A stretch of DNA of 64,000 nt from Methylobacterium sp. FF17 (lineage in GTDB: Bacteria; Pseudomonadota; Alphaproteobacteria; Rhizobiales; Beijerinckiaceae). Below the pieces are notes generated by a model. The model was given only the letters and a program-made list of their open reading frames with translations, was not told the DNA's origin and searched no databases. Location: NCBI RefSeq assembly GCF_025813715.1, contig NZ_CP107532.1:248001-312000 (forward strand), given 5' to 3'. The stretch's first letter is position 1; each line of letters starts with the position of its first letter. The position numbers and the translations under genes are program-made. Positions 8,410 through 16,895 of this stretch are shown here, piece by piece.

Positions 8410-9628
8410 CGGTGACGATCCCGGTGTCGATGAAGGTTCCGGATTCGACGAGGCGCAGCAGGCTGAGCAGACCGCGTCCGGCGGCGGGCGGGACGATGCC
8501 CCGCTCGGCCTCGTAGGCGCCGATCGGCCCGTTGATCCGGTCCGCGAAGCGCCGGCTGAAGGCGTCGATCGGCGTCGTGTCGCCGGGGGCCGGAGCCTGG
8601 AAGCGCGCCAGGATGCGGGTGATCGGGTCTTCGGTCGAGAGGAAACGCTGCAGGATCGCGGTCGCCGCACCCGCGAGATACGCGTCGACATCGATATCCC
8701 GCACGAAGTCGGCATAGGCCGGGTCGCGTCGGAGCAGGATCGCCACGCCGTCGCGCATCTCGTCCATCACCGCGATGGCGTGGCGGCGATGCTCGGGCGA
8801 GGTCGCGATGAAGGCGTTGAGCTTCATCGCGCGGTCCCCGCCGCTGGCCCGGAACGCCTCCAGGGCGATCAGCCAGTGGGTGCCGTTGAGGAGCCAGCCC
8901 TTGATCTGCTTTTCGACGTCGAGGTGGCGGCTGAACTCGATCGCGGTCCCGGCGCAGAGCGTGCGCAAGGGCTCCGTCCGCTCGGTCAGCTCCAGCTTGA
9001 GCGAGGCATAGGGCTCCGTCCGCACGCCGACTACCGGATGGGCACCGGAGGTGTCCTCCTCGATCTCGACGCACATCCGGTCGACCAGGGCGGCCACCGG
9101 AATCACCTGCCGGCGCGTGGAGGGCATCACGGCGGCGGCGCAGGCGGGCCCGTCGAGCACCGCCTGCGCCGAGACGGTGTTCTCGCAAGCGACGAGCGCG
9201 ATCGGGCCGATGGGCTCGCCCGCCTCCTTCATCTGCGAGAGCGTGTTGAGGGTCTCGACGACGGGGCCGTAATTCTCGTGCTTCAGGACGGAGGCCGTGA
9301 CGACGACGCCCCGGTGCTTGGCCGCCGAGGCCTGCGCGATGGCCCGCACGGTGGGGCGAATCGTCGCCGGGTCGTAGGTGTGGAAGCTGTCGTACGCGAT
9401 GGTCTCGCGGCGGGTGTCGACCGCGTCCAGCATGCGCAGCCGGTAGGTTCGATCGGGATTGTCCCTCAGGAGCGCGTTCCGGCGCGCCGCCCCGAGAGCG
9501 GTTTCGCCGGTCGCGTTGGCACCGGAGACCGCCCGGTTCAGCAGAACGGTTTGCGTATGGAGCGACCGGAAGGCCGGAACGACGAGGCCGAGACCCAGCC
9601 GGCCGGTGCCGAAATGCAGATGCAGCAT
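8393..9628 (-). CDS. NAD-dependent mannitol (1-phosphate) dehydrogenase family protein
   Basis: A 411-residue long-chain polyol dehydrogenase. The N-terminus MLHLHFGTGRLGLGLVVPAF holds the nucleotide-binding glycine motif. The middle carries KGWLLNGTHW, which fits the K-x4-N-x2-H active-site motif of mannitol dehydrogenases. The SVLKHENYGPVV and ACENTVSAQAV segments also fit the family. It should interconvert a polyol (or polyol phosphate) and the matching ketose in the cytoplasm; a phosphatase and a sugar porter encoded downstream make mannitol-1-phosphate or a related polyol likely, but this is inference. The start was chosen at MLHLHF because the extra 15 residues upstream precede the canonical fold; the ribosome site is weak. 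Confidence 0.8.
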   Translation of the reverse strand: MLHLHFGTGRLGLGLVVPAFRSLHTQTVLLNRAVSGANATGETALGAARRNALLRDNPDRTYRLRMLDAVDTRRETIAYDSFHTYDPATIRPTVRAIAQASAAKHRGVVVTASVLKHENYGPVVETLNTLSQMKEAGEPIGPIALVACENTVSAQAVLDGPACAAAVMPSTRRQVIPVAALVDRMCVEIEEDTSGAHPVVGVRTEPYASLKLELTERTEPLRTLCAGTAIEFSRHLDVEKQIKGWLLNGTHWLIALEAFRASGGDRAMKLNAFIATSPEHRRHAIAVMDEMRDGVAILLRRDPAYADFVRDIDVDAYLAGAATAILQRFLSTEDPITRILARFQAPAPGDTTPIDAFSRRFADRINGPIGAYEAERGIVPPAAGRGLLSLLRLVESGTFIDTGIVTDVRAR

Positions 9629-9719
9629 GGATGAGCGACCTGTTTTGAAAGCGTGGTCCCCGGCCAAGCGCATGGCCCCGCGGCGGGCGCAGGCGCAAAG
9701 CCGGGGATCGGATGGTGGA

Positions 9720-9869
9720 TCAGGAGGCTGCGCGCTTGGAGGTGTCGCGTCGGACGCCGACGCGATGAGCCTCGGCGATGCGCCGGGCGGCCGGAATATT
9801 GTTGAGGACGATACTGATTAGCACAAGCTTATCCGGTAGATTTGTCGATCCGATACGCTGATCGTTCAT
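9720..9869 (-). CDS. Small hypothetical protein of 49 residues
   Basis: An ATG preceded by GAGG (seven-base spacing) opens a frame that reads MNDQRIGSTNLPDKLVLISI and ends RRDTSKRAAS. The central VLISIVLNNIPAARRIAEAH stretch is amphipathic and looks like a genuine folded segment. The tail is basic. I do not recognise the family. It lies upstream of, and in the same direction as, the polyol dehydrogenase (91 bases apart), but nothing links it functionally. Confidence 0.45.
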   Translation of the reverse strand: MNDQRIGSTNLPDKLVLISIVLNNIPAARRIAEAHRVGVRRDTSKRAAS

Positions 9870-10234
9870 CGTGAAACCTCATGCAAAAGGAGATGTTGCG
9901 ACAAACCGCGCGATGGCCGCGCTGATCCGGTTTGAAATCGTACCGAGGCCGTGATCGTCGGAATTGAAACGGACGGACCTGCGGCGTGGGTCGTGATCGC
10001 CGGCATCCGCAGGACGGTGTTTGGGACGGACGAATGACCCGAGTCCCTGCCGGTGGCGAAGCAATCGGCGCACGCAGCTGCGCACACGCTTCGCCAAGTG
10101 TGTTCGCCAAGTGTGCTCGGCATGTGTGATCGCTCCGGTCGGTCAAACCGTCGATCAGGTCTGAACAAGTCCTGCCAGGCTCCGGTTTCTGAACCGACGT
10201 CGAACTTGCGTCGATCTTGCGAGGTGCCTGCGGA
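9870..10234. other. Intergenic region between divergent genes
   Basis: A stretch of 365 bases separating the 49-residue minus-strand gene from the PRISE-like reductase. The only structure I see is a three-copy 13-base tandem repeat (listed separately) about 100 bases before the reductase start. No convincing reading frame or RNA gene is visible. Confidence 0.5.
10090..10128. repeat. 13-bp direct repeat, two perfect copies and one degenerate
   Basis: TTCGCCAAGTGTG occurs at 10090-10102 and 10103-10115, followed by CTCGGCATGTGTG at 10116-10128. The spacing is exactly head to tail. It lies 107 bases upstream of the reductase start at 10235, so an operator or regulator-binding array is possible. 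Confidence 0.8.
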
Positions 10235-11305
10235 GTGAAGTCCGAGACAATCGATGCGCCCCGGCTTGGAACGGCCCTGATTGCCGGCGCAAACGGCATC
10301 ATCGGCAAGGCTCTGATGGAGGAACTCGGTTCGACGCCGGGTTGGCACGCCCGCGCCCTGTCGCGCCGCCCGCACGGATCGGCCGGGTCCATCGCCGTGG
10401 ACCTCGGCGATGCGGGTGCGACCCGTGCCGCGCTCCGGGAGGCACGGGACACGACGCACCTGTTCTACGCCGCGCTGGCACCGCAACCGAGCCTTGCGGA
10501 GGAAGATCGCGTCAACGGGGCAATGCTGCGCAACCTGCTCGACGGGCTGGAGGCCCACGATGCGCCGCTGCGGCGGGTGGTGCTCTACCAGGGCGCCAAG
10601 GTCTACGGGGTTCATCTCGGGCCCGTGCCGTCACCCTTCTACGAGGACGATCCGCGCCACATCGGACCGAACTTCTACTTCACCCAGGAGGATGAACTGC
10701 GGACGCGCGCAGCGCGCGGCGGCCCGGCCTGGGCGATCCTGCGGCCAGATGTCGTGGTCGGGGATGCCGCCGGAAATGCCATGAACATCGCCATGGTGAT
10801 CGGGGCCTACGCGGCCCTGTGCCGGGCGGAGGGGGCAGCCTTCCGCTTCCCCGGCCCCGCCCATGTCTATGAGGGCGTGCTGGCCCAGGTCACCGATGCC
10901 GGCGCCCTCGCCCGGGCGAGCCTCTGGGCGGCGACGGCGGAGGCGGCGCGCGGGGAGGCCTTCAACTATGTGCACGAGCCCTTCCGCTGGCGCCGGGTCT
11001 GGGAGACGCTCGCGGTGGCGCTCGACCTGCCCCTCGGGCCGCCGGTTCCCCTGAGACTCGCGACCCACATGGCCGATAAGGCGTCGGCCTGGGAGCGTCT
11101 GGTGGCCGAACAGGGCCTGCGCGAGACGCCCTATGCGCGCGCGGTCGGCTGGGGTTTCGGCGACTTCGTGTTTCACAGCGATTTCGACCTCGTCTCCGAC
11201 ATGGGCAAGATCCGTCGCGCCGGCTTCGACGAAAGCGTCGACAGCATCGCGGCCCTGCTGGGGGCCATCGGACGCCTCCAGGCGGCGAAGGTTCTGCCGC
11301 GTTGA
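10235..11305 (+). CDS. SDR-family reductase of the PRISE (progesterone 5-beta-reductase/iridoid synthase) type
   Basis: A 356-residue extended short-chain dehydrogenase. The N-terminus has the NADP-binding GANGIIGKAL motif. Instead of the usual YxxxK, it shows the two signatures of the PRISE group: YQGAKVYGVHLGP (Lys) and PNFYFTQED, equivalent to the plant NFYYxxED motif with the catalytic Tyr. Members reduce activated C=C bonds of enones; the bacterial substrates are mostly unknown. I use the GTG at 10235, which follows GAGG by ten bases; a TTG at 10217 is an alternative. A direct-repeat array lies upstream. The downstream neighbour is only a gene relic, so the gene appears monocistronic. 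Confidence 0.82.
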   Translation: MKSETIDAPRLGTALIAGANGIIGKALMEELGSTPGWHARALSRRPHGSAGSIAVDLGDAGATRAALREARDTTHLFYAALAPQPSLAEEDRVNGAMLRNLLDGLEAHDAPLRRVVLYQGAKVYGVHLGPVPSPFYEDDPRHIGPNFYFTQEDELRTRAARGGPAWAILRPDVVVGDAAGNAMNIAMVIGAYAALCRAEGAAFRFPGPAHVYEGVLAQVTDAGALARASLWAATAEAARGEAFNYVHEPFRWRRVWETLAVALDLPLGPPVPLRLATHMADKASAWERLVAEQGLRETPYARAVGWGFGDFVFHSDFDLVSDMGKIRRAGFDESVDSIAALLGAIGRLQAAKVLPR

Positions 11306-11415
11306 GGCCGTAGCGCCCCGCGCGGTGCTCCTGCGGGTCCTGGGCTCCGGTACGCATCCCGGCAACGCGCGATCCTGACCTTTCAAGCGCGGGGCCAAGG
11401 CCCGTCCGGGCACGC

Positions 11416-11666
11416 GCGGACGCCGCTGCCCATGAGACCGTTTTCCTTGCGATCAACCGGTCGACGCTGCCCGCTGCACTGGGCGGCCTCGCCGAACTTG
11501 GCGGCCGGATCGCGGCGCCGCGGCCGAGGCGAAAGCGGTGATGCACACGCTCATCGACCGACACGGCTTCTTCGGCATCAATCTTGGTTCTCTCGCGAAT
11601 GGGGGCCGTCTCGGACAGTTCCCGGGCGGCCCTTTACCAGCAATCAACCTCGTCAGGTTCGCCTGA
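11416..11666 (+). pseudogene. Relic of an NADPH-dependent F420-reductase-like gene
   Basis: Two blocks of one protein family survive in different frames. Near 11416-11500 the translation ADAAAHETVFLAINRSTLPA continues LGGLAELGGRI, matching the 'DVVxLAVPWS..PAAL..L..LGGRIVID' middle of NADP oxidoreductases of the F420-dependent fold. At about 11520-11666 another frame reads AEAKAVMHTLIDRHGFFGIN and ends GGRLGQFPGGPLPAINLVRF, the usual C-terminal end of that family. The Rossmann N-terminus and the central helices are missing and the frames are not compatible. I infer internal deletion and decay. The rest of the gap between 11306 and 11770 shows nothing recognisable. Confidence 0.65.
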
Positions 11667-11770
11667 GCACGAGGCGACCGAGCGTGACCGCTTTGTCATC
11701 ACTTTGAAACCGATCGGCATCATACGCGCGATCGGCCCGTAGCGCCTGAGCTAGCAGAAGGAAGACCCTC

Positions 11771-12607
11771 ATGCCCTTCGTCACCACCTCCGACGGCGTC
11801 GAAATCTTCTTCAAGGACTGGGGTCCGCGGGATGCGCAGCCCATCGTCTTCCACCATGGCTGGCCGCTCTCCTCCGACGATTGGGACGCGCAGATGCTGT
11901 TCTTCGTCGCGCAGGGCTTCCGCGTCGTCGCGCACGACCGGCGCGGCCACGGCCGCTCGGCCCAGGTCTCCGAAGGTCACACGATGGACGCCTACGCCGC
12001 CGACGCGGCCGCCGTCGTTCGTCATCTCGACCTGCGCAACGCCGTCCATGTCGGTCATTCCACCGGCGGCGGCGAGGTGGCCCGCTACGTCGCCCGGCAC
12101 GGCGAGCCGGACGGTCGCGTCGCCAAGGCCGTGCTCGTGAGCGCCGTGACGCCGCTCATGCTCCAGATCCCCGACAATCCGGGCGGCCTGCCGATCACGG
12201 TCTTCGACGGCTTCCGTCAGGCGCTCGCCGCCAACCGGGCGCAGTTCTTCCTCGACGTGCCGACGGGGCCCTTCTACGGCTTCAACCGCGACGGCGCGAC
12301 GGTGCATCCGGGCGTGATCACCAACTGGTGGCGCCAGGGCATGATGGGCAGCGCCAAGGCGCATTACGACGGCATCGCGGCCTTCTCCGAAACCGACCAG
12401 CGCGAGGACCTGAAGGCGATCGGCGTCCCGACGCTCGTCCTGCACGGCGAAGACGATCAGATCGTGCCGATCGACGCGGCGGCGCGCGAGTCGATCAAGC
12501 TCCTCCGCCACGGCACGCTGAAGACCTATCCGGGCTTCAGCCACGGCATGCTCACCGTCGACGCCGACACGCTGAACGCCGACATCCTCGCCTTCGTCCG
12601 GGGTTAG
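11771..12607 (+). CDS. Alpha/beta hydrolase, non-heme chloroperoxidase type
   Basis: A 278-residue cofactor-free haloperoxidase/arylesterase-like hydrolase. HHGWPLSSDDWD forms the oxyanion region, VGHSTGGGEVARY carries the nucleophile (Ser 97), HGEDDQIVP the acid and GFSHGM the His. The complete length and intact triad indicate a functional enzyme. These proteins are primarily esterases or perhydrolases in the cytoplasm; halogenation is a side activity. The ATG follows AGAAGGAAG by about six bases. A clearly related but broken copy lies near 26.5-26.9 kb. The LEH/SnoaL-like gene follows 107 bases downstream and may be cotranscribed. Confidence 0.88.
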   Translation: MPFVTTSDGVEIFFKDWGPRDAQPIVFHHGWPLSSDDWDAQMLFFVAQGFRVVAHDRRGHGRSAQVSEGHTMDAYAADAAAVVRHLDLRNAVHVGHSTGGGEVARYVARHGEPDGRVAKAVLVSAVTPLMLQIPDNPGGLPITVFDGFRQALAANRAQFFLDVPTGPFYGFNRDGATVHPGVITNWWRQGMMGSAKAHYDGIAAFSETDQREDLKAIGVPTLVLHGEDDQIVPIDAAARESIKLLRHGTLKTYPGFSHGMLTVDADTLNADILAFVRG

Positions 12608-12714
12608 GCTCCCGATGCAGGCGGGCCGCGGCGACGCGGTCCGCCGACCGCGAAGGCTCCCGGGACGATCCGATCACGACCGGCAATGCCGTGACGAGAC
12701 ACGCGAGGCATGCG

Positions 12715-13110
12715 ATGACCGACGACACGCCCGAGATCGCCCTGGTGCGCCTGTTCTTCGAACACATCAACGCCGACCGCTTCGATGATGCGATCGACTT
12801 GCTGGCCGAGGCGGTTTTCTACCACAACATCCCGTTGCCGGAGATCCGGGGCCGGGAGAACGCCCGACGCTTCCATAAGACCTTCGGGGTCGGCGACCGC
12901 ATCCGGGTCGACTGGAAGCTGCTGCGCATCGCCCAGGACGGCGATACCGTTCTGACCGAGAGACTCGATCTCTTCACCGCCCCGAACGGGAACCGCATCG
13001 CGCTGCCGACCATGGGCAGCATGCGCGTCGGCAACGGGGCGATCACGGAATGGCGGGACTATTTCGACCTCGCCAGCTTCGAGAGACAGGCGGCCGCGTT
13101 GCAAGGCTGA
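12715..13110 (+). CDS. SnoaL/limonene-epoxide-hydrolase-like protein (NTF2 fold)
   Basis: A 131-residue protein of the NTF2-like superfamily: ALVRLFFEHINADRFDDAIDLLAEAVFYHN opens the cone-shaped fold, and the C-terminal ITEWRDYFDLASFERQ resembles the last strand of limonene-1,2-epoxide hydrolases. The Asp-Arg-Asp triad of those enzymes is plausible here (an ERLDLF strand and the WRDYFD strand), but I cannot confirm it without alignment. It may be a small hydrolase, isomerase or orphan ligand-binding protein. The start is the ATG preceded by CGAGG; a GTG eight codons upstream is an alternative. It follows the chloroperoxidase-type gene in the same direction. Confidence 0.7.
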   Translation: MTDDTPEIALVRLFFEHINADRFDDAIDLLAEAVFYHNIPLPEIRGRENARRFHKTFGVGDRIRVDWKLLRIAQDGDTVLTERLDLFTAPNGNRIALPTMGSMRVGNGAITEWRDYFDLASFERQAAALQG

Positions 13111-13284
13111 TCCGCGCGGTGGCGCCATCCTCGCGTGCCGCGGCCTTCGGCGAGGATGGCATGCGCCGAAGCGGGTTGCGGGCGGAGCCGGCCGATGCGA
13201 TAGGGCGCGCCGGGTGCTCGGTCCGTCGGTCGGAACGGCAGGGTTTAGCGTTGGTCGGGCCGCCAGCGTCGGAGACCTGCGACC

Positions 13285-14484
13285 ATGCCGTCACTCCTGC
13301 GTCCCCTTTCGATGTTGCGCGCTACGCTCGCCAACGAGGCCGGCGGCGGCATCGTCCTGATGGCGAGCGCCGCGCTCGCCCTGGTCATCGCCAACTCGCC
13401 GGCCGCGCCGATCTACTTCGCGACGCTCGAGGCCTATCTCGGACCCTTGAGCGTGCTGCACTGGGTCAACGACGGCCTGATGGCGGTGTTCTTCCTGCTC
13501 GTCGGCCTGGAGATCAAGCGCGAGGTCCTCGACGGTCGGCTGCGCACCTGGCCGGACCGCGTCCTCCCGGGCATCGCGGCTTTGGGCGGCATGGTCGCCC
13601 CCGCCCTGGTGTATGTCGCCGTCAACCGGCACTCGCCCGAGACCCTGCGCGGCTGGGCGATCCCGACGGCCACCGACATCGCCTTCGCGCTCGGGGTGCT
13701 GGCCCTGCTGGGCTCGCGCGTCCCGGTCTCGCTCAAGATCTTCCTGACGGCGCTCGCCATCATCGATGACCTCGGCGCGGTCCTCATCATCGCCGCGTTC
13801 TACACCGCCGACCTGTCGTTGCCGATGCTGGGCGGCGCGGCCGTGGTGTTCGCGATCCTGTTCGGGATGAACAAGGCGGGGGTCAGCCGGCTGACGCCCT
13901 ACCTCGCCCTCGGCGCCGTGCTGTGGTTTCTGGTCCTCAAGTCGGGCATCCACGCCACCATCGCCGGCGTCCTCCTCGCCCTGACGATCCCGCTCCGCCT
14001 GAGCGTCGGCAAGCCGGACGATCCGACCTCCCCGCTGCACATCCTCGAACACGCGATCCACCCGTGGTCCGCCTACCTGGTGCTCCCCGTGTTCGGCTTC
14101 GCCAACGCGGGCGTCTCGTTCGCCGGCATGACGACCAAGATGCTGCTCGATCCCGTGACCCTCGGGGTGGCCCTCGGCCTGTTCGTCGGCAAGCAGGTCG
14201 GCGTGTTCGGGGCCGTGGTCGCCGCGGTGAAGCTCGGCCTCGCACAGCGTCCCGCCCATGCCGGGTGGTGGCAGCTCTACGGGCTCTCGCTCCTCTGCGG
14301 GGTCGGCTTCACCATGAGCCTGTTCATCGGATTGCTGGCCTTCGCCGACAGCCCAGAACTGGAAGCGGAGACCAAGATCGGCGTCCTGCTCGGCTCCCTG
14401 TCCTGCATGGCTTTGGGGGCTCTCGTGCTCCTGCTCGCCCCGAAATCGGAGATGGCGGGCCTTCGGACACCGAAGGGCGCCTGA
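13285..14484 (+). CDS. nhaA: Na+/H+ antiporter NhaA
   Basis: A 399-residue NhaA-type antiporter, close to the 388 residues of the E. coli protein, with about twelve hydrophobic helices. The family landmarks are [37 protein letters not shown], and the ion-binding Asp pair in [15 protein letters not shown] (residues about 161-162). The unwound helix region [14 protein letters not shown] is also present. It exports Na+ in exchange for protons at the inner membrane and supports alkaline and salt tolerance. The ATG at 13285 follows a GGAGAC sequence. It stands alone, with 174 bases upstream and 239 bases downstream free of genes. Confidence 0.95.
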   Translation: MPSLLRPLSMLRATLANEAGGGIVLMASAALALVIANSPAAPIYFATLEAYLGPLSVLHWVNDGLMAVFFLLVGLEIKREVLDGRLRTWPDRVLPGIAALGGMVAPALVYVAVNRHSPETLRGWAIPTATDIAFALGVLALLGSRVPVSLKIFLTALAIIDDLGAVLIIAAFYTADLSLPMLGGAAVVFAILFGMNKAGVSRLTPYLALGAVLWFLVLKSGIHATIAGVLLALTIPLRLSVGKPDDPTSPLHILEHAIHPWSAYLVLPVFGFANAGVSFAGMTTKMLLDPVTLGVALGLFVGKQVGVFGAVVAAVKLGLAQRPAHAGWWQLYGLSLLCGVGFTMSLFIGLLAFADSPELEAETKIGVLLGSLSCMALGALVLLLAPKSEMAGLRTPKGA

Positions 14485-14723
14485 ATCGCCGATGCCTGCG
14501 CTCGCCTGGATCGTCCCGGCGACGGGCCTCCGCGCCATTCCGCCGGCGGCCCTGCTTGGACGCGGGTGCTGACACAACCCCTGATGCTGTGGCGCGCACC
14601 CGCATCGGCATCGCCCGGTGGAAGCTTCGCCAAGTCACGGGTTGAACTCCGGCCGATTTCGGGCGACCCGGTGCCACGCGCCGCCGGTCCCCAACCCGAC
14701 CTTTCGTCCAGAGGAACCGCCCC

Positions 14724-15740
14724 ATGCAAGCCGTTGGTTTCCACGCGTCCCTCCCCGTCGAGAATGCCGAGGCGCTCGTCGACCTCGACCTCGCCGATCC
14801 CGTCCCGAACCCGCGTGACCTTCGCGTCCGGGTGCAGGCCGTCTCGGTCAACCCGGTCGACACCAAGGTCCGTGCCCGGACCGTGCCCGCTGGCGGACAG
14901 CCGCACATCCTCGGCTACGATGCGGCCGGAATCGTCGAATCGGTGGGGGCCGAAGCCAGCCTGTTCAAGCCGGGGGACGCGGTGTTCTATGCCGGCGCGC
15001 TCGGGCGCCCGGGCACGAATGCCGAACTGCATTGCGTGGACGAACGCATCGTCGGCCGAAAGCCCGCCTCGCTCTCGTTCGCCGAGGCCGCGGCCCTGCC
15101 GCTCACCGCGATCACGGCCTGGGAAGCCCTGTTCGATCGGCTCGATGTGCGCAGGCCCGTCGCGGGAGCCGGCCATGCGCTCCTCATCATCGGGGGTGCC
15201 GGCGGCGTCGGCTCCATCGCGACGCAGCTCGCGCGGCGGCTCACCGACCTGACCGTCATCACGACGGCCTCACGGCCCGAGACGGCGGCCTGGAGCCGGG
15301 ACCTCGGCGCCCATCACGTGATCGACCACAGCCGGCCGCTCGGCGCCGAGGTCGCCGCCCTCGGCCTCGGTGCGCCGGCCTTCGTGTTCTCCACCACGGC
15401 CACGGACCGGCACATGGCGGAGATCGCCGGGCTGATCGCGCCGCAGGGGCGGTTCGCGCTCATCGACGACCCGGCCAGCCTCGACGTGCTGCCCTTCAAG
15501 CGCAAGAGCGTCTCGACGCACTGGGAGTTCATGTTCACGCGCTCGATGTTCGAGACCGCCGACATGGACGCACAGGGACGACTCCTCGACGAGGTCTCGC
15601 GCCTCGTGGATGCGGGCACGCTGAGGACCACCTTCGCGGAGAGTTTCGGGCCGATCTCGGCCGCCAACCTCCGGCGCGCCCATGCGCTGATCGAGAGCGG
15701 GCGCGCCAAGGGCAAGATCGTACTGGACGGCTGGGCCTGA
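14724..15740 (+). CDS. Zinc-type alcohol dehydrogenase-like / quinone oxidoreductase (MDR family)
   Basis: A 338-residue medium-chain dehydrogenase/reductase. The N-terminal catalytic domain has VNPVDTKVRAR and ILGYDAAGIVESVG; the cofactor domain has LLIIGGAGGVGSIATQLAR (nucleotide-binding glycine motif) and the family tail RAHALIESGRAKGKIVL. Zinc-ligand Cys clusters are absent, as in zeta-crystallin-like quinone oxidoreductases and the 'zinc-binding alcohol dehydrogenase family 1' group. It is predicted to be a cytoplasmic NAD(P)H-dependent reductase of quinones or enones; the substrate is unknown. An AGAGGAAC ribosome site precedes the ATG. Its end faces the convergent NUDIX gene, with 21 bases between the stops. 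Confidence 0.82.
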   Translation: MQAVGFHASLPVENAEALVDLDLADPVPNPRDLRVRVQAVSVNPVDTKVRARTVPAGGQPHILGYDAAGIVESVGAEASLFKPGDAVFYAGALGRPGTNAELHCVDERIVGRKPASLSFAEAAALPLTAITAWEALFDRLDVRRPVAGAGHALLIIGGAGGVGSIATQLARRLTDLTVITTASRPETAAWSRDLGAHHVIDHSRPLGAEVAALGLGAPAFVFSTTATDRHMAEIAGLIAPQGRFALIDDPASLDVLPFKRKSVSTHWEFMFTRSMFETADMDAQGRLLDEVSRLVDAGTLRTTFAESFGPISAANLRRAHALIESGRAKGKIVLDGWA

Positions 15741-15761
15741 GCGAAGCGGCTCGCCGGCGCC

Positions 15762-16274
15762 TCAGTTGGGGGGCCGACCGGCCTGTCCGCGAAACGCCCG
15801 AAGCAGCGCCTGCAGGTCACATTCCTGGACAAGGTCCGCCGCTTCCTCGGCGGCGTACCAGCGCCGCTCGCGCTGCGTCTGCTCCGGCCAGCTCTTGCGC
15901 TCCTCGCTCACCTGCAGGGGATAGACCTTGACCGCGCAGGCCAGGGCGCGGCCGTCGCCCAGCTGCTTGTCGTAACGGTAGTGCCCGATCGCCTTCTTGC
16001 CGATCCGCCCCTTCAGGCCCGCTTCCTCGAACGCTTCCTGCTCGGCCGCGCGGTGGTCCTTGCGGCCGCGCATGGGCCAGCCCTTCGGGATGATCCAACG
16101 CTTGGTTTCGCGGGACGTGACGAGGAGGATCTCGGGGCGGCCCTCCGCATCGAGTCGGAATGGAAGGGCCGCGATCTGGATTCGAGGGCCGTGCTTCTTC
16201 TTCAGCGTCGTGTCTCCCGCGCCCTGACAATTCTTTGGGCAAGTCTGATCTGCAACCAACGCGCCGACATTCAC
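15762..16274 (-). CDS. NUDIX hydrolase
   Basis: A NUDIX-fold pyrophosphohydrolase. The segment PKGWPMRGRKDHRAAEQEAF followed by EEAGLKG is a NUDIX box in which the usual Arg of 'REuxEE' is Gln, a variant I recall from the diphosphoinositol-polyphosphate-hydrolase-like subgroup of rhizobia. Downstream, KVYPLQVSEERKSWPEQTQR and RRWYAAEEAADLV also fit that subgroup. It would remove diphosphate from a nucleotide or polyphosphate-linked substrate in the cytoplasm. The start is uncertain: no ATG is in frame, position 16274 is a GTG, and the conserved part begins only at KKHGPRIQIAALPFR about 25 residues in. It is divergent from the CYTH gene. Confidence 0.82.
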   Translation of the reverse strand: MNVGALVADQTCPKNCQGAGDTTLKKKHGPRIQIAALPFRLDAEGRPEILLVTSRETKRWIIPKGWPMRGRKDHRAAEQEAFEEAGLKGRIGKKAIGHYRYDKQLGDGRALACAVKVYPLQVSEERKSWPEQTQRERRWYAAEEAADLVQECDLQALLRAFRGQAGRPPN

Positions 16275-16407
16275 TTTAGTTGATCTGCCGGCACAGTTTC
16301 GCCCAAGGATGTGGGATTCGGGTCACGCTTTCGCTCCCGCGCGGGACCCTTGCGTTCCGCCACGCGATGCGTCAGAAGGTCGCCCACACAACTACCGTAG
16401 GTTCTGT

Positions 16408-16884
16408 ATGCCGATCGAGATCGAGCGCAAGTTCCTCGCCCACCGGGCCGTGCTGGAGCACTGCCGCACCGGTGTCTGCATCGTTCAAGGGTACCTTTTC
16501 ACGGATTGTGACAACACGGTGCGGGTGCGCCGCATGGGCGAGCGCTACTTCGTGGCCTGGAAGGGCAAGCGCCGTGGCGTCTGCCGCGAGGAGGTGGAGC
16601 AGGAGGTCGAGCCCGAGATCGGCGCCGCGCTGCTCGCCACGATCTCGCCCTTGAACCGGATCGAGAAAACCCGCCACCGCATTCCCGTCCACGGCCATGT
16701 CTGGGAGGTGGACCTCTTCGCCGGCAAGCTCGACGGTCTGATCCTGGCCGAGGTCGAACTCGGCCGCGAGGACGAGGCAGTGGTGCTCCCGGCCTGGGTC
16801 GGTCGGGAGGTGACGATGGACGAGCGCTACCGCAACTCCCGGTTGGCGGCCCGCGCGCTCGGCTTCCTCACCGTCGCCGCCTGA
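16408..16884 (+). CDS. CYTH-domain protein (class IV adenylate cyclase/triphosphatase fold)
   Basis: A 158-residue CYTH protein. The defining ExExK signature is the start itself, IEIERKF, and the tunnel-lining charged residues follow in strands: VRVRRMGERYFVAWKGKR, VEQEVEPEI, RIEKTRHRIPVHGHVWEVDLF and ILAEVELGRED. Bacterial CYTH proteins of this size act mostly as inorganic triphosphatases; adenylate cyclase activity is rarer. The protein is cytoplasmic with no additional domain. The ATG at 16408 is the only start that fits the fold. It is convergent with the AraC-type gene, with 11 bases between the stops. Confidence 0.85.
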   Translation: MPIEIERKFLAHRAVLEHCRTGVCIVQGYLFTDCDNTVRVRRMGERYFVAWKGKRRGVCREEVEQEVEPEIGAALLATISPLNRIEKTRHRIPVHGHVWEVDLFAGKLDGLILAEVELGREDEAVVLPAWVGREVTMDERYRNSRLAARALGFLTVAA

Positions 16885-16895
16885 CTCCTGCTTCC

